This document shows, piece after piece, positions 14,997 to 15,977 of a DNA stretch of 15,977 nt. Below the pieces are notes generated by a model that saw only the letters and a program-made list of their open reading frames with translations, made no database searches and was not told where the DNA came from. This DNA comes from JAEUJT01 sp044225205 (GTDB lineage: Bacteria; Myxococcota; Myxococcia; Myxococcales; Myxococcaceae): contig JBGAIY010000152.1 of assembly GCA_044225205.1 (NCBI GenBank), positions 1-15,977 on the forward strand. The letters run 5' to 3'. A program made the position numbers and the translations under genes. Numbering within the stretch: position 1 is the first letter of the stretch; each line of letters begins with the position of its first letter.

Positions 14997-15002
14997 AAGG
15001 AG
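14997..15002 (+). promoter_or_regulatory. Ribosome binding site of rpmH
   Basis: AAGGAG lies 7 nt before GTG 15010. It is the clearest Shine-Dalgarno sequence in the window and fixes the GTG as the rpmH start. Confidence 0.85.
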
Positions 15003-15009
15003 CCACCCC

Positions 15010-15171
15010 GTGGCCAAGCGAATACCGACGTATCAACCGTCGAAAATCAAACGAAACCGCGCCCATGGCTTTCGCAAGCGCAACAGCACCAAAGCCGGCC
15101 GTGACGTGCTCAAGCGCCGTCGGGCGNNNAAAGGCCGTAAGCGTTTGGTGGTGAAGGAGTACCAGAAGTGA
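15010..15171 (+). CDS. rpmH: 50S ribosomal protein bL34 (contains NNN)
   Basis: The gene encodes the small basic large-subunit protein bL34, which binds 23S rRNA. The product reads MAKRIPTYQPSKIKRNRAHG, then FRKRNSTKAGRDVLKRRRA, X, KGRKRLVVKEYQK, matching the family core TYQPSKIKR..HGFRKR...T..G..VL..RRAKGR..L. The 53-aa length includes the unknown residue. The NNN (15127-15129) falls between Ala39 and Lys41, exactly where the family usually reads RRRAKGRKRL without an extra residue. The Ns are therefore probably an artificial filler, and the true protein would be 52 aa. The N-terminal 'IP' before TYQPSK is unusual next to the common KRTYQPSK. The start is GTG with AAGGAG upstream. It is the first gene of the rpmH-rnpA-yidD cluster. 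Confidence 0.96.
   Translation: MAKRIPTYQPSKIKRNRAHGFRKRNSTKAGRDVLKRRRAXKGRKRLVVKEYQK
15127..15129. other. Assembly ambiguity (NNN) inside rpmH
   Basis: Three undetermined bases interrupt rpmH in frame. Removing them restores the usual bL34 sequence RRRAKGRKRL, so they look like an assembly or polishing artefact rather than three real bases. Confidence 0.85.
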
Positions 15172-15248
15172 AAGTGACTACGCGTTGAGCACGAGCGTTC
15201 TGCCGCGGCCTCACCTCGAAGCCGCGCGGGCGCTTCGGCGAACGGGTT

Positions 15249-15647
15249 ATGGGCCCCGAAAACGAGCAGCACGCCAAGGCCCCAGGCTCGTTCGCCTTTC
15301 CCAAAGTCGTGCGGTTGCGACGTTGGGCCGAGTTTCTGCGAGTGCAGGAACGCGGGCAGAAAATTTCTGCCGACTGTGTGTTGGTGTTGGTGCTGCCGAA
15401 TGAGCGCGCCGACGGGTTCACCCGGGCGGGGTTTACGGTGTCGAGCAAGGTGGGCAACGCGGTGATTCGCAACCGCATTCGCCGCCGGTTGCGCGAGCTG
15501 TTTCGCACCCGCCGAGCGAGTTTGCCGAAGGGTCTCGACATGGTGTTCATCGCCCGAAACAGTGCCGCGACCGCCGAGTGGCCCACGTTCGTGAAGGCCT
15601 TCGAGCGGGTGGCCGCCGAGCTCAAGCGAAAGTTTCCCCAGTCATGA
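15249..15647 (+). CDS. rnpA: Ribonuclease P protein component
   Basis: The 132-aa product is the protein subunit that assists the RNase P ribozyme in 5' maturation of tRNA precursors. The family pattern is clear: LRRWAEFLRVQERGQK at the N-terminus, the central strand FTVSSKVGNAVIRNR, and the RNR-containing helix IRNRIRRRLRELFR, then DMVFIARNSAA and the C-terminal helix. The first 17 residues (MGPENEQHAKAPGSFAFPK) are a short leader common in this family. ATG 15249 has only a weak ribosome site, and 77 nt separate it from rpmH. The stop codon overlaps the yidD start (ATGA), so the two are translationally coupled. The order rpmH-rnpA-yidD is widely conserved near the origin of replication. Confidence 0.95.
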   Translation: MGPENEQHAKAPGSFAFPKVVRLRRWAEFLRVQERGQKISADCVLVLVLPNERADGFTRAGFTVSSKVGNAVIRNRIRRRLRELFRTRRASLPKGLDMVFIARNSAATAEWPTFVKAFERVAAELKRKFPQS

Positions 15648-15977
15648 AGGCCTTGGCGGCGGCACCCTCGCGTGGCGTGTGGTCGCAGTGGCTGGTGGCG
15701 GTGTTGGTGGCGCCCCTGCGCGCGTACAAGTTGTTCGTTTCACCGCTGTTGCCGCCGGCGTGCCGTTTTCACCCCTCGTGCTCGGTGTACGCCATGGGCG
15801 CGCTCCGGGTGCACGGGCCGTTCAAGGGCTTCGCGCTGGCCGTCAAGCGCGTGGCGAAATGTCACCCGCTCCATGCCGGCGGGCTCGACCCCATTCCTCC
15901 GCGTGACGGCGTACCCGCCGCGCAGCTGTTGGCTGCTGACCCGTTTCTGTCAGCGAAATTGAGCGAAGCGCCGCCCC
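15644..15977 (+). CDS. yidD: Membrane protein insertion efficiency factor YidD, right-truncated
   Basis: The start overlaps the rnpA stop (ATGA). The 111 codons present read through the window end with no stop, so the gene is partial. An N-terminal amphipathic/hydrophobic helix (VWSQWLVAVLVAPLRAYKLF) precedes the family core: SPLLPPACRFHPSCSVYAMG, then AVKRVAKCHPLHAGGLDPIP, with the conserved Cys at PACRF, PSCS and KCHP. YidD is a small membrane-associated protein that helps YidC-dependent insertion of inner-membrane proteins. The C-terminal part after GLDPIP (DGVPAAQLLAADPFLSAKLSEA) is longer than in many YidD proteins. yidC would be expected next, outside this window. Confidence 0.93.
   Translation, partial: MKALAAAPSRGVWSQWLVAVLVAPLRAYKLFVSPLLPPACRFHPSCSVYAMGALRVHGPFKGFALAVKRVAKCHPLHAGGLDPIPPRDGVPAAQLLAADPFLSAKLSEAPP

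Noticed and set aside
14964..14999. rpmH promoter from TTGACC (14964) and TATAAG (14994)
   Set aside because: The spacing is 24 nt and the -10 candidate overlaps the ribosome binding site; no -10 was found at 16-18 nt.

Overview
The window looks like chromosomal DNA from a myxobacterium or close relative (Myxococcota, former Deltaproteobacteria). This is inferred from the very high G+C, secreted lipoproteins with Asp-Ala-Gly ('DAG') linkers, a Cys-rich N-terminal lipoprotein motif (C..d..C....C...g.C....C..G.RY), an AgmX/PglI-type C-terminal domain, and the bacterial rpmH-rnpA-yidD cluster at the right end, which usually sits near the replication origin. A run of three Ns inside rpmH and a probable homopolymer indel in the first gene suggest a draft or metagenome-derived assembly.

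Left third (1-7003), cell-surface region. A divergent, left-truncated and probably frameshifted Gly-rich lipoprotein gene lies on the minus strand. Opposite it runs a plus-strand set of three exported proteins: a DAG-linker lipoprotein with a Kelch/galactose-oxidase-like beta-propeller; a lipoprotein resembling RIFT-barrel/exo-rhamnogalacturonan-lyase-like proteins, whose ATG directly abuts the previous stop; and, after a 122-nt gap dense in dyad symmetry, a multidomain protein (Big2-like, FN3, LamG, Gly-rich linker, beta-rich C-terminal domain). Together they look like an outer-surface glycan-binding or glycan-processing set.

Middle (7015-13294), small metabolic, regulatory and hypothetical genes. 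A minus-strand pair encodes an unrecognised protein and a glutathione S-transferase-like protein. Divergent from it is an FAD-dependent amine-oxidase/phytoene-desaturase-like enzyme followed after 39 nt by an ECF41-like sigma factor with a SnoaL-like extension. A short acidic protein (minus) is divergent from a VOC/glyoxalase-like protein, which is followed 9 nt later by a short basic protein with a possible WGR-like fold. A NYN-domain plus OST-HTH (LOTUS) protein lies on the minus strand.

Right end (13584-15977). A lipoprotein with an AgmX/PglI C-terminal domain is followed by two hairpins, then rpmH, rnpA and yidD. The yidD start codon overlaps the rnpA stop, and yidD runs off the window. 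The longest gene-free stretch is 13295-13583 (289 nt). I see no rRNA, tRNA, CRISPR array or insertion sequence. The best candidates for something little described are the coupled beta-propeller/RIFT-barrel/LamG surface set and the flavoprotein/ECF41-like sigma pair with altered signature motifs.
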